Positions 9,719 to 18,882 are shown, numbered from the stretch's first letter. The stretch: DNA of 64,000 nucleotides from Pseudomonas ekonensis (GCF_019145435.1 NZ_JAHSTS010000003.1:186001-250000), one strand, 5' to 3'. The notes: generated by a model not told the origin, from the letters alone. Numbers and translations: made by a program.

Positions 9719-10342
9719 TTAACGCATCAGGTGGGCGAGGGTTCGGTCGGTGAAGTCGGGGCTGGCGGCCAGCCCTTCGCGCACGCCGGCGATGTCTTCG
9801 GCGCTGCGGTTCTGGCTGAGCTTGCGTTTGCCTTCGAGGCGGTCGATGGGGATCGCGAAGCCGACGATGGCCTTGAGCATGCCGTCGATGTAGTCGGCGG
9901 GGGCGTCGTCGACTTTCCAGGGTGTGGCGCGGTTCGACTCATGGCGGTCGGTGAGGGTGCTGACGATGTCGAGCAGGCGCCCGCCGTCGCTGAAGGTCTC
10001 GGCGTGGCCGTAGGCGTGCACGGCGACGTAGTTCCAGGTCGGCACGACTTTGCCGTGCTCGGCCTTGCCCGGGTAGAACCCGGGGCTGACGTAGGCGTCG
10101 GGGCCGGCGAAGATCACCATCGCTTCGGCGCCGTCGCGCAGGTCTTTCCATTGGGGATTGGCCTTGGCCAGGTGTCCGTACAGCGTGCCGTGTTCGCCTT
10201 GCTCGCGATGCAGCAGCACGGGCACGTGGCTGGCCTGCAGCCCCTGCGCCCCGTGGCTCACCAGGATGGCGAGGCGGGTGGCGAGGATCAGTTCGTGCAG
10301 TTGGGACAGGTCGTCGACGGCAAAGGCGCGTGGGGTGTACAT
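9719..10342 (-). CDS. PaiB-like FMN-binding negative transcriptional regulator
   Basis: A 207-residue protein of the PaiB family, a flavin-reductase-like split-barrel fold annotated as an FMN-binding negative regulator. The start is the ATG at 10342 (MYTPRAFAVDDL), because AAGGAA lies eight bases before it; an in-frame ATG ten codons upstream is less likely. The family segments HVPVLLHRE, GHLAKANPQW and VPTWNYVAVHAYG are visible. PaiB has been linked to repression of protease and sporulation genes in Bacillus; the role in Pseudomonas is unclear. It is transcribed away from the MocR gene across a 92-base gap, which suggests MocR controls this small operon. Confidence 0.88.
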   Translation of the reverse strand: MYTPRAFAVDDLSQLHELILATRLAILVSHGAQGLQASHVPVLLHREQGEHGTLYGHLAKANPQWKDLRDGAEAMVIFAGPDAYVSPGFYPGKAEHGKVVPTWNYVAVHAYGHAETFSDGGRLLDIVSTLTDRHESNRATPWKVDDAPADYIDGMLKAIVGFAIPIDRLEGKRKLSQNRSAEDIAGVREGLAASPDFTDRTLAHLMR

Positions 10343-10434
10343 GAAGAAAAATTCCTTGGCGGTTGCCTGCATCCTAGGCAGGCTATTGGTCTGTTGTAAG
10401 AGCCACTCATGACCAATTTCATGGAGCCATTGCC

Positions 10435-11985
10435 ATGGCCAGCGAGCCGTTGTCCTTGTCCTTCAACCCGGCGGGCATTGAACTGGACCGGCGCCAGGGC
10501 CTGAGCCGTCAGCTGTACCAGGCGCTGCGCCTGCGGGTGCTGGACGGGCGCCTGGCCAGCGGCATGCGCCTGCCGGCGAGCCGGGACCTGGCCGCCGCGC
10601 TGGGGATCTCCCGCAACAGCGTGGTGCGGGCCTACGATCAGCTGTATGCCGAAGGATTCATCGAAGGGCGGGTCGGCGACGGAACGTACGTGGCGCAGTT
10701 GCCGCAGGCGTCACTGTCGGCGGAAAAGTTTTCCACAAAAATATCCACAGGGTTTTCAACAGGCTTACCCACAGCCTTATCCACAAAATGCGAGGATTTG
10801 CCTGGGTATTTATCCAGCAAAGTTATCCACAGCGCGGCCTTGGAACGGGTCACGAAGAACCATTTGCCGATGCCGCCCAGCGGGCCGCCCAAGGCGTTCC
10901 GGGTCGGCGTTCCGGCGTTCGACCTGTTCCCGTTCGAGGTCTGGGCCAAGCTGAACGCGGGGTTCTGGCGCAAGCCCGACCTGGATCAGCTGTGCTACGG
11001 CGACCCGGCCGGCGATGCGCGGCTGCGCGGGATGATCGCGGCATACCTGCGCAGCTCGCGGGGCATGCAGTGCACCGCTGAACAAATTGTGATCACCAGC
11101 GGCGCGCAGCAGGGGATCAGCCTTTGTGCACAGTTGCTGGTGGAGCCGGGCGACGGTGTGGCCATCGAGAATCCGGGCTACCGGGCGGCGGGCCATGCCT
11201 TTGCGCTGGCCGGCGCGAACCTGCACGGGGTGGCGGTGGACAGCGAAGGCATCGACTGCGGCGAGCTGGAGCGGCTCGGCGATTGCCGGCTGGCCTACGT
11301 CACGCCTTCGCACCAGTACCCCAGCGGCGTGGTCATGAGCCTGGCCCGGCGCCTGGAGCTGCTGGCCTGGGCCGAGCGCACCCGGGGCTGGATCGTCGAA
11401 GACGACTACGACGGCGAATACCGCTACAGCGGCGCGCCATTGGCACCGTTGGCGGCGCTCGACCGTCAGGGCCGCGTGCTGTACGTCGGCACCTTCGGCA
11501 AGGTCGCGTTCCCGGCGCTGCGCCTGGGCTATCTGGTGCTGCCTGCGGGGCTGGTGCAGGCCTTCGCGCAGCGGCGCGCCGTGGACGTGCGCCATTCCGA
11601 GGTGAGCACCCAGGCGGTCATGGCCGAGTTCATGGCTGCGGGCCACTTTCAGCGGCATATCCGGCGCATGCGCCGCGCCGCCCTGAACCGGCTCAACTGT
11701 TTGCTGGCCCATTGGCCCGCCGGCATCCGTGGCGTCGGTCCGTTGCCCGACGTGATGGCCGGCCTGCACCTGACGGTGCCGGTCGACAGCGTGGCGCGCG
11801 AACGTGAACTGGTGGAAAAGGCCCGGAGCGCCGGCGTCGAGGTCAACGGGCTGAGCGGTTACTGGCTGCCCGACCCGTCACCGCCGGCGGACCGGCGCGC
11901 CGGCCTGGTGCTGGGGTTTGCGGCGGTGCCCGAGCCTGCGATAGCGGCTGCGCTGGCGCGCCTGGGCACCGTGTGGCGTGATTGA
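10435..11985 (+). CDS. MocR-type GntR/aminotransferase-fold transcriptional regulator
   Basis: A 516-residue PdxR/MocR-family regulator: an N-terminal GntR winged helix (residues about 15-85, LPASRDLAAALGISRNSVVRAYDQL) joined to a class I aminotransferase-like domain (about 150-510). In the latter, VEDDYDGEYR and GTFGKVAFPALRLGYLV mark the PLP-binding region with its lysine. Such proteins use PLP or a PLP adduct as effector. It is divergent from the paiB-GNAT-GNAT operon, its probable target. The linker at residues 99-118 consists of five four-residue repeats (FSTK, ISTG, FSTG, LPTA, LSTK) written in the DNA as DnaA-box-like 12-mers. The rare TTA leucine codon is used there repeatedly, unlike the rest of the gene. 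Confidence 0.92.
   Translation: MASEPLSLSFNPAGIELDRRQGLSRQLYQALRLRVLDGRLASGMRLPASRDLAAALGISRNSVVRAYDQLYAEGFIEGRVGDGTYVAQLPQASLSAEKFSTKISTGFSTGLPTALSTKCEDLPGYLSSKVIHSAALERVTKNHLPMPPSGPPKAFRVGVPAFDLFPFEVWAKLNAGFWRKPDLDQLCYGDPAGDARLRGMIAAYLRSSRGMQCTAEQIVITSGAQQGISLCAQLLVEPGDGVAIENPGYRAAGHAFALAGANLHGVAVDSEGIDCGELERLGDCRLAYVTPSHQYPSGVVMSLARRLELLAWAERTRGWIVEDDYDGEYRYSGAPLAPLAALDRQGRVLYVGTFGKVAFPALRLGYLVLPAGLVQAFAQRRAVDVRHSEVSTQAVMAEFMAAGHFQRHIRRMRRAALNRLNCLLAHWPAGIRGVGPLPDVMAGLHLTVPVDSVARERELVEKARSAGVEVNGLSGYWLPDPSPPADRRAGLVLGFAAVPEPAIAAALARLGTVWRD
10729..10831 (+). repeat. array of seven DnaA-box-like sequences inside the MocR gene
   Basis: Five 9-mers related to the DnaA box TTATNCACA start at 10729, 10741, 10753, 10765 and 10777, exactly 12 bases apart: TTTTCCACA, ATATCCACA, TTTTCAACA, TTACCCACA and TTATCCACA. 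Two more follow at 10810 (TTATCCAGC) and 10823 (TTATCCACA). Two are perfect consensus boxes. The last lies in a different codon phase from the first six, so the DNA word, not the encoded peptide, is what recurs. All point the same way. Whether DnaA binds here is an inference. Confidence 0.75.
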
Positions 11986-12004
11986 CCGCACGGTGCCCGC
12001 CGGC

Positions 12005-15000
12005 TCAGGGGCTGGAGGGACCGGCTGAACGGCCCTTGAGAAACAGGTCAAGCACTTGCGGCGTGGTCAACCGGCGCAGGGCGTTGTCCACGTCGTCAAA
12101 CGTGCTCAGTTCCTGGCGGGCCGTATCCGGCAGCGACTTGAGGTACTCATCGGCGAGCTTGAGGTGGGCGACGGTGAAGCCGCCGTCGGCGTCGGTCACG
12201 TTGCCGTAGTGAAAGTGGGCGACCCACAGCGGCTTGTTCTGCCGTGTCTTGTCGAGCACGCGGTATTCCTGGAACCAGTCCTTGCGTTGCCGGGTCTTGA
12301 TGCGGCCGCGCGGGTCTTTGACGATGTCGATCCGGTCGTGTTCATGCAGCCACTGAAGGTAGGTTTCCCGGGGTTTGCGGCTCATGATCATGTCGCTGTA
12401 GACCCTCACGCCTTCCCGCCGGCACTTTTGCGCGGCCGACTTCAGGTCGCTGCTCAGCCTGCTGTCGATCCATTGCGTGTTTCCTGAGGCTTTCTTGCGT
12501 CCGTAGGCTGCATGGACATCCTTGGCCGCTTGCTCAAGGCGTGCTGCCTGTTGCTCGAACAGATCCTTCATGTCCGCAGGAATGCGCCGGGGGCGCCGGG
12601 AATCTGCGGTTGTGTGTTTGATGAAGAGATCGTTGTCGTTGTACAGCGCAAGGCCTTTGCCGAGGATCTGATCGTCATCCGCTGAAGGGGGCTGCACGGT
12701 GCGGCGGGGCGGCACCTTGACGATGGGCACGTTTTCCAGCGGTTCCGGTTTTGCCGCAGGGCCCGGCCGTTCCGTCTCAAGCACCCGTGGCCGCAGCTTG
12801 TTGACCTTGCCGACGGGGCGTGACGTGGACGGCCCTGTTTCCAGCCTGACCATGGCGGCGATCGGAATCTCTTCGGGGGCGGGCAGCAATTCGAGCAGGC
12901 GGCTGCGGGCCAGTTGGCGAAACTCGGCGATGAGCTGGGCGATCCGTCGGTAGCGTGTCGGCTCCAGTTGCTCGGGTGAGCTGGCCAGCAAGTCTTCCAT
13001 GCGCTTTTGGCAGCCCTCCAGACGGTCGACCAGCGCAATGACGCGTTCGGTTTCCTGGGCGCTGGCGGGCCCGGGTTCCGACGCTGCGCGCCGCTCGACC
13101 AAGGCGTGCCCCGCATCCCCGGCCTCATCGAACACGCTGAAGATCATCTGCCGGGTCGCCTCGCTGGCGCTGCCCGCGCGCTCTTGCAGGCAGAGATCGA
13201 CGGACATGCCGACTTCATTGGCGAGGAAGTCGAAGCGCGACAGTGGCGGCCGCAGTTTCTCCAGTTTTCCGGCGGCTTCCCGGGTCTGGCCGGTGCCGCT
13301 CATCAGTTTGGCCAAGGTGCTGTCCATGCGGTCGAGCCGTTCGACGATCGCATTGCTGACGGCGAGGGTGGCCAGTGTCGCCTCCCGTTGTTGCGCGCGT
13401 GCCGACGGCTCCGACGCCGGTGCCTGGCTCATCATCGGTTTGACATGCCTGATGTATTCGCGAAGCTTGAGCCTGACCCAGCCATTGATGCAGCGATGCT
13501 GTTCGACGGTGAGGCGTATCAGTTGCGCTTGATAGAACACACCGGTGCCGCCTTCCTTGCGCCAGTTCTCCAGGTCCGCCAGGGCCTTTGTGTAGCCGTC
13601 GCTCAAGGTGTCGGATCGCGCCAGGTAGTCGGTTAGGGTGCTTTCGGGCACCGCCGTTTGCGGATCCTGGCTCTCGGTGCGGATCACGATGTCCTCCAGC
13701 GCGGCTTTCAACGCAGGCTCCTGTGTCAGGAAAGCCTGCAGGGCTGTCCAGGCCTCGGCCATTCTCTTGGCCTTCTCCTGGCGAAATGCCCGAATCCGAC
13801 CGGACGGCTGTCCCCCGCGCAACCGCAACCGAAGATCCCAGACCCACCGGCCTTCCCCGTGGTCGAACCTGATGCACAGGCCCGATCGCTCGGGATGGTC
13901 CGGATCGATGACGCTGACCGGTCCGTCCCGGTCGTAACGGACTTCGAACCAGCGGCGGCCCACCTGGGCGTAGGTCCTTCCCGCCGACTCGTGCAGATGA
14001 TCCGCGTTGGGGCGCGCCTGCGCAGGCAGTCCGGGAGCCGTCACCTGCAACCGGTCCATGAGTTGTTCAAACCGTGTTCCGGAGGACGTGCGGATCCCGT
14101 TGATCGGTGCCAGCCCGCCAAGGTGCGCCTCGGGCAGTCGCGGGCTGGACAGGGCGGGTTCCTGGACGACTTTCGCAGGCATTGACGCAACGGGGGCATC
14201 GGTGAGGGGCGCTTCCTCCAGTGTCGGGTCGAGAAGTGCATTCTTGTCCGAAGGCCCCGACAGGCGCAGGCGCCGCCACGCCATTCGGTGGGTCAGCAGG
14301 ATGCTCAGCGTCAGCAACACATCGCCGGTGGACGACCATTGCACCTCCGTATCGCCGCGCTCGCGGGCTTCGATCGCCTGTTGAATCTGGACGATGATTT
14401 GCCAGACCCAGACGGCGGTGCCCGCCGGGCCGCTGAGGAAGTTGGCGGCCACACCGAAAACCGCCCAGCCGCTGTCCACCAGCAATGCCCGGCGCCGCTC
14501 GGCGTTCGAGGTCGATTGGCGGTCGGCCAGCATGGCCAGGGCCTGGCTGTGGTCGCGGAACAGCGTGGCGGGGATGTCCCCCGTCAGTGGCGCGCCGGCC
14601 AGTCGGATCGAGGGGGACAGGCCGAGATGGATGAACGGCTCGAAGGCCAGGTCGGCGATGGTTCGCGGCGAGGGCATGCCGTTCGGGAACACATACTGGG
14701 CGTATTCGAAGCTGCGCCCGTCGTCGGCCAGCCAGGCGAGTACCGAGTCCCGCAGTTCGCCGGGCTGGTGGAGCGCGTACAGCAGGTTCTGTCCGGACTC
14801 GAACTGGAGCAGTGAGCGCTCCATCAGGGGCCGGTACAGCAGGCACGGACCGCTGCGGTGCTGGCCCGGGCCGATGATGTACATGCCGGTGACGGTGTCT
14901 GTCCCGCTGCCCGGGCGCAACTGCGGCATGAACGCCAGGGGACGGATCTGCACCGGCCAGTCGGCGGACGGGGCGTTGCCGGCCATGGACGCCGCCAGCC

Positions 15001-16618
15001 GGCAGATTTGCCGGTAGCCCCGGTCATCCACGTTGCCTTCCTGTTTGAGCTTGCACTCCAGGGCCCGCAGTTGCAGCAGGGTCGGCAACTGACGGCAATA
15101 GCGCAGCCTGTGCCGCCGGGCCTGCACCGGGTCGTCGATGAGGGTGCGCTTGATCAGTTGCGGGTAGGTTTCCCCGACGTCGATGCTTTCTGCGATGCGT
15201 ACCAGAAACGCCGGCGTCAGCCAGTCCGGCGTGGCCGAATCGTCGGCGTAGGCGACGGTCGCCATGTAGGGGGGCGTGTTGCTCAGGGCGAACTGGCCGA
15301 GGGTCTGGATGCTGCGTCCGAGCGGCGAAGGCAGGGTGAAGCCGCCGGTCTCGAAGCTTTGGGTCACGGTGACCCGCACGTCGTCCAGGTGCAGTGCCGC
15401 AGCCGCTGCGCCCGGTCTCTGCGCAATGATGGCCTCGCGCATCCGCTGTTGGGCGTAGGTCTGTATGGACGCAAGGTTCATGGGTGCGAAGGCGTCCTCG
15501 GCCCCTTCGCGCAAGAGGCCCAAGGTGTTCAGGTATCCGCTGTAGGCCTGGATGTCATCGAGGGAGCCTGCCGACAGCCACGGCGGCATCGCGTCGACCA
15601 ATTGGGCCATGCGTTGGTTGTCGCGGGCGCTGAGCGTCCGGATCTCGGTTCTGCGCGGTGTGAGCCGGGCCGCGGCTGAGGGGCTGGCCGGGTCGAGGGC
15701 GTCGATGGAGTCGAGCTGGCAATTCACCAGCGCCCAGGCCATGGCATCGAAGACGTTGCCCTCCGGCTCGTAGAGGCGCCACTTCAGGCTGGATCCGCCG
15801 AGGTCGACGTCGATCCGTTCGGGCAGCACGGCGCCCAACTGTTCCAGCGAATCGAAGGCTTCATAACCGTCGAAGACCGTGTACATCACGATCAGGTCGC
15901 GCCCGCCCCGGTTGGCGGTCAACACCAGCGCACCGGGCGACATCAGGTGCCGGGTGTCGATGGCCTCGGCGAAATCGAAGGCATAGTCCAGGTCCACCAT
16001 GCGGGCACGGACATTCGTCAGTCCGCTGCCTTCCGGCGGGCGCGATGCCTTGTCGGGGAACCTGGAGACCTGGCGGCACAAGGCGCACAGATCTGCGTCC
16101 CAGCCGTTGACCGACTCGACGTCGAGCGCTGCCTTGAGCATGTCGGACAACGCTTGCCAGCGCGGCAGCGCACCGACGGGCTCGTTCCAGTGGTCCAACT
16201 GGGCTTGCTGGAAGTGCGCGAAGATCTGCGGTGCCTGTTCATTGAGCAGTACCGTCAGCGCATCCATGCCGACGGGCAGGTGAACCGGTTCCTCGGCATA
16301 CGGCGTCAGGGTCAGGAAGTGTTCGCCCTCGATGTAGTTGGCGCTGGCTTGATCAAGGGCCAGACGCACCAGTGCATGGCTCAGCGATTCGAAGCGGCAA
16401 CTGTCGCTGACCAGCGCTCCGTTGTGCTCGCGCCAGAGCGGAGACATCACCACGGCCATGTCCGGGTCGATGTCGAGGTCGGGAAAGCGCTGCTTCAGGG
16501 CGTTGCGCAATTGTTGCGCCGTGGCGGCATGCAGGGTCGGGCCCCGGCTGATCTGTTCGATCAGCCGGCTTTCGTTCAGCAGCAGCGGGACGGGCGTTTC
16601 TGTCGGGGTTTCGCTCAT
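12005..16618 (-). CDS. very large DUF6543 / dermonecrotic-toxin-like protein
   Basis: A 1537-residue protein from ATG 16618; a GTG 16 codons upstream is possible, and neither start has a clear ribosome site. The N-terminal two thirds resemble the DUF6543 'dermonecrotic toxin domain' proteins common in plant-associated pseudomonads, for example the segment from VTGMYIIGPGQ to LLYRPLMERSLLQFE. One or two hydrophobic segments lie near residues 730-790 (WAVFGVAANFLSGPAGTAVWVW and LLTLSILLTHRMAW). The C-terminal 250 residues are charged and match no family I know, and may be the active domain. There is no signal peptide and no VgrG/PAAR/Rhs part. No small partner gene lies at its 3' end, where the convergent MocR gene is only 19 bases away. 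It is probably an exported toxin or effector, but this is not proven. Confidence 0.7.
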   Translation of the reverse strand: MSETPTETPVPLLLNESRLIEQISRGPTLHAATAQQLRNALKQRFPDLDIDPDMAVVMSPLWREHNGALVSDSCRFESLSHALVRLALDQASANYIEGEHFLTLTPYAEEPVHLPVGMDALTVLLNEQAPQIFAHFQQAQLDHWNEPVGALPRWQALSDMLKAALDVESVNGWDADLCALCRQVSRFPDKASRPPEGSGLTNVRARMVDLDYAFDFAEAIDTRHLMSPGALVLTANRGGRDLIVMYTVFDGYEAFDSLEQLGAVLPERIDVDLGGSSLKWRLYEPEGNVFDAMAWALVNCQLDSIDALDPASPSAAARLTPRRTEIRTLSARDNQRMAQLVDAMPPWLSAGSLDDIQAYSGYLNTLGLLREGAEDAFAPMNLASIQTYAQQRMREAIIAQRPGAAAAALHLDDVRVTVTQSFETGGFTLPSPLGRSIQTLGQFALSNTPPYMATVAYADDSATPDWLTPAFLVRIAESIDVGETYPQLIKRTLIDDPVQARRHRLRYCRQLPTLLQLRALECKLKQEGNVDDRGYRQICRLAASMAGNAPSADWPVQIRPLAFMPQLRPGSGTDTVTGMYIIGPGQHRSGPCLLYRPLMERSLLQFESGQNLLYALHQPGELRDSVLAWLADDGRSFEYAQYVFPNGMPSPRTIADLAFEPFIHLGLSPSIRLAGAPLTGDIPATLFRDHSQALAMLADRQSTSNAERRRALLVDSGWAVFGVAANFLSGPAGTAVWVWQIIVQIQQAIEARERGDTEVQWSSTGDVLLTLSILLTHRMAWRRLRLSGPSDKNALLDPTLEEAPLTDAPVASMPAKVVQEPALSSPRLPEAHLGGLAPINGIRTSSGTRFEQLMDRLQVTAPGLPAQARPNADHLHESAGRTYAQVGRRWFEVRYDRDGPVSVIDPDHPERSGLCIRFDHGEGRWVWDLRLRLRGGQPSGRIRAFRQEKAKRMAEAWTALQAFLTQEPALKAALEDIVIRTESQDPQTAVPESTLTDYLARSDTLSDGYTKALADLENWRKEGGTGVFYQAQLIRLTVEQHRCINGWVRLKLREYIRHVKPMMSQAPASEPSARAQQREATLATLAVSNAIVERLDRMDSTLAKLMSGTGQTREAAGKLEKLRPPLSRFDFLANEVGMSVDLCLQERAGSASEATRQMIFSVFDEAGDAGHALVERRAASEPGPASAQETERVIALVDRLEGCQKRMEDLLASSPEQLEPTRYRRIAQLIAEFRQLARSRLLELLPAPEEIPIAAMVRLETGPSTSRPVGKVNKLRPRVLETERPGPAAKPEPLENVPIVKVPPRRTVQPPSADDDQILGKGLALYNDNDLFIKHTTADSRRPRRIPADMKDLFEQQAARLEQAAKDVHAAYGRKKASGNTQWIDSRLSSDLKSAAQKCRREGVRVYSDMIMSRKPRETYLQWLHEHDRIDIVKDPRGRIKTRQRKDWFQEYRVLDKTRQNKPLWVAHFHYGNVTDADGGFTVAHLKLADEYLKSLPDTARQELSTFDDVDNALRRLTTPQVLDLFLKGRSAGPSSP

Positions 16619-16690
16619 GGGGTCGCAACCGTTGGGAGGCCTGTGGGGAATCTCGTTCGCTGCCACGGTATCCGCGCATCGGGCGACGCC

Positions 16691-16710
16691 TGCGGTAGCC
16701 GGTTACCGCA
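16691..16710. promoter_or_regulatory. near-palindrome upstream of the DUF6543 gene
   Basis: TGCGGTA-GCCGGT-TACCGCA has perfect seven-base arms, 73 bases upstream of the DUF6543 protein start and just after the terminator of the polyamine-binding gene. It could be an operator of the giant gene or part of the terminator structure; nothing in the sequence decides between them. Confidence 0.3.
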
Positions 16711-16713
16711 GGC

Positions 16714-16742
16714 AAAAAAAGACCCGCACGGGTGCGGGTCTT
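16714..16742 (-). terminator. intrinsic terminator after the polyamine-binding protein gene
   Basis: On the minus strand a stem AAGACCCGCAC/GTGCGGGTCTT is followed by a run of seven T residues, 18 bases after the stop of the substrate-binding protein gene. It separates that operon from the DUF6543 gene. Confidence 0.9.
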
Positions 16743-16759
16743 ATGTGGCCGGAGCCGGA

Positions 16760-17860
16760 TCAGGTGCCGGACTTGATCCGGGTCCAGGCCCGGGTGCGCG
16801 CACGTTCGGCGTCGCGGGGCAGCGGCTGCAGGGTGTAGAGCGTGTTCATGGCCGCGTCGGTCGGGTACAGGTTCGGGTTGTTGCGGATCGCCGGGTCGAC
16901 CTGTTGCGTGGCGTCCTTGTTGGGGTTCGGGTAACCGACGAAGTCGCTGACCGGCGCGATCACCTGCGGCTGCAGCAGGTAGTCGATGAAGGTGTAGGCG
17001 TCCTGCGGGTTCTGCGCGCCCTTGGGGATGGCGAGCATGTCGAACCAGATCGGCGCGCCTTCCTTGGGCAGGCGCATGTCCACCACCACGCCGTTCTTCG
17101 CTTCCTTGGCACGGTTGGCGGCCTGGGAGAAGCTGCCCGAGTAGCCCACCGCCACGCAGATGTCGCCGTTGGCGATGTCGGCCATGTACTTGGAGGAATG
17201 GAAGTAGGTGACGTACGGACGGATCTTCAGCAGCAGCGCCTCGGCCTTGGCGTAGTCCTGCGGGTTCTTGCTGTTGGGGTCCAGCCCCAGGTGCTGCAGG
17301 GCCAGCGGCAGGATCTCCGACGGCGAGTCGAGCAGGGCGACGCCGCACTGTTTGAGCTTGCTGATGTTCTCTTCCTTGAAGATCAGGTCCCAGCTGTCCA
17401 CGGGGGCGTTGTCGCCCAGCGCCGCCTTGACCTTGGCCGGGTTGAAGCCGATCAGGATGGTGCCGTACATGTACGGCACGGCGAATTTGTTGCCCGGATC
17501 GTTGGCCTCGATCAGCTTCATCAGTTTGGGGTCCAGGTGGTTCCAGTTCAGCAGCCGGCTGCGGTCCAGCGGCTGGAACACCCCGGCCTCGATCTGCTTG
17601 GCCAGGAACACGTTGGACGGCACCACCACGTCGTAGCCGGAGTTGCCGGTCAGCAGTTTGGCCTCCAGCGCCTCGTTGGTGTCGAAGATGTCGTAGACCA
17701 GTTTGGTCTGGGTGTTCTGCGCCTTGAAATCCTCCAGGGCCTTGGGGGTGATGTAGTCGAACCAGTTGTAGACGCGCAGGGTGCGTTCTTCGGCGTGGGC
17801 CGCGCCGCCGAGCAGTGCGGCGCACAGCGCGGAGGCGATCAGGGGCTTGAGGCTGTTCAT
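16760..17860 (-). CDS. polyamine ABC transporter periplasmic binding protein (PotF/PotD type)
   Basis: A 366-residue periplasmic spermidine/putrescine-type binding protein. Residues 1-23 are a Sec signal peptide cut after AHA. The mature protein starts with the family pattern LRVYNWFDYITPKAL and shows GYDVVVPSN and the VGYSGSF region typical of SBP_bac_8 polyamine binders. Its ATG overlaps the stop of the acetylpolyamine amidohydrolase gene (ATGA), so the two are translationally coupled. No permease or ATPase genes are nearby, so it must work with transporter subunits encoded elsewhere or act as an orphan sensor. The arrangement matches PAO1 PA1409-PA1410. Confidence 0.9.
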   Translation of the reverse strand: MNSLKPLIASALCAALLGGAAHAEERTLRVYNWFDYITPKALEDFKAQNTQTKLVYDIFDTNEALEAKLLTGNSGYDVVVPSNVFLAKQIEAGVFQPLDRSRLLNWNHLDPKLMKLIEANDPGNKFAVPYMYGTILIGFNPAKVKAALGDNAPVDSWDLIFKEENISKLKQCGVALLDSPSEILPLALQHLGLDPNSKNPQDYAKAEALLLKIRPYVTYFHSSKYMADIANGDICVAVGYSGSFSQAANRAKEAKNGVVVDMRLPKEGAPIWFDMLAIPKGAQNPQDAYTFIDYLLQPQVIAPVSDFVGYPNPNKDATQQVDPAIRNNPNLYPTDAAMNTLYTLQPLPRDAERARTRAWTRIKSGT

Positions 17861-18882
17861 TGTTCAAAACCTTCGAGCACGTTCACCGCATTGATGCCGA
17901 TTTCCTCCACGGCGTAGCCGCCCTCCATGACGAACAGCGTCGGCTTGCCCAGGGCGGCGATGCGCTTGCCCATGGCCAGGTAGTCCGGGCTGTCGAGCTT
18001 GAACTGCGAGATCGGGTCGTCCTTGAAGGTGTCGACGCCCAGGGACACGACGACGATGTCGGCGCCGTAGCGCTCGATCTCTTTGCAAGCCTGCTCCAGC
18101 GCGGCGCTCCAGACGTCCCAGCCTGCGCCTGCCGGCAGCGGGTAGTTGAAGTTGAAGCCTTCGCCGGCGCCTTCGCCGCGCTCGTCTTCATAGCCGAGGA
18201 AGAACGGGAATTCCGCCTCCGGGTGGCCATGGATCGAGGTGAACAGCACGTCGCTGCGCTCGTAGAAAATCGACTGGGTGCCGTTGCCGTGGTGATAGTC
18301 CACGTCGAGGATCGCGACTTTCTTGTGGCCCTGGTCGAGGAACGCCTGGGCGGCGATGGCGGCGTTGTTGAGGTAGCAGTAGCCGCCCATCAGGTCGCCG
18401 GCGGCGTGGTGTCCCGGCGGACGGCACAGGGCGAAGGCGCTGTGGGCGCCGCGCTGGATCGCTGCCTGGGCGGTCAACGCCGTTTGCGCGGCGCTGTAGG
18501 CCGCCTGCCAGGTGCCGGCGGTGATCGGCGCGCCGCCGTCGAAGCTGTAGTAGCCGAGCTGGCCGTGCAGGCTGGTCGGCTTAACCTGGCGCAAGGTGCG
18601 CGCCGGCCAGGTGTAGGGCAGCAGGTCGCCGTCAGTGTTGAGTTCGGCCCAGCGCGCCCAGGCGCCCTTGAAGAAATCGAGGTAGTCGCGGCTGTGGATG
18701 CGGGCGATCGGCTCGAGGCCGAAATCCTTCGGCGCCTGCACCGGGCCCAGGTTCTGGTGCTTGACCCGTTGCAGCACGTGGTCGGCGCGGGACGGCATCT
18801 CGAAGCACGGCTTGAGCTGGCCGTCGATGAGTTCGCAGCGGCCGTGGTGCAGGTGGTGGTCGTCCGAGTAGATCGTCAGCAT
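17857..18882 (-). CDS. aphA: acetylpolyamine amidohydrolase (class II histone deacetylase fold)
   Basis: A 341-residue zinc-dependent deacetylase that removes acetyl groups from acetylated polyamines such as acetylputrescine and acetylcadaverine, allowing their use as carbon and nitrogen sources. The start at 18882 (MLTIYSDDHHLHHG) has GGAGAA at seven bases; an upstream in-frame codon is less likely. Active-site motifs are RPPGHHA (His-His dyad), LDVDYHHGNGTQ (zinc Asp and His), the later zinc Asp in SLGVDTFKDDP, and EGGY near the C-terminus. It overlaps the downstream polyamine-binding protein gene by four bases. An AraC regulator lies upstream on the same strand, beyond a REP-containing gap. 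Confidence 0.92.
   Translation of the reverse strand: MLTIYSDDHHLHHGRCELIDGQLKPCFEMPSRADHVLQRVKHQNLGPVQAPKDFGLEPIARIHSRDYLDFFKGAWARWAELNTDGDLLPYTWPARTLRQVKPTSLHGQLGYYSFDGGAPITAGTWQAAYSAAQTALTAQAAIQRGAHSAFALCRPPGHHAAGDLMGGYCYLNNAAIAAQAFLDQGHKKVAILDVDYHHGNGTQSIFYERSDVLFTSIHGHPEAEFPFFLGYEDERGEGAGEGFNFNYPLPAGAGWDVWSAALEQACKEIERYGADIVVVSLGVDTFKDDPISQFKLDSPDYLAMGKRIAALGKPTLFVMEGGYAVEEIGINAVNVLEGFEQ

Noticed and set aside
10825..10860. Chromosomal replication origin at the DnaA-box array
   Set aside because: The boxes lie inside a coding gene, with no dnaA, dnaN, rpmH or AT-rich unwinding region nearby, so this is not oriC.
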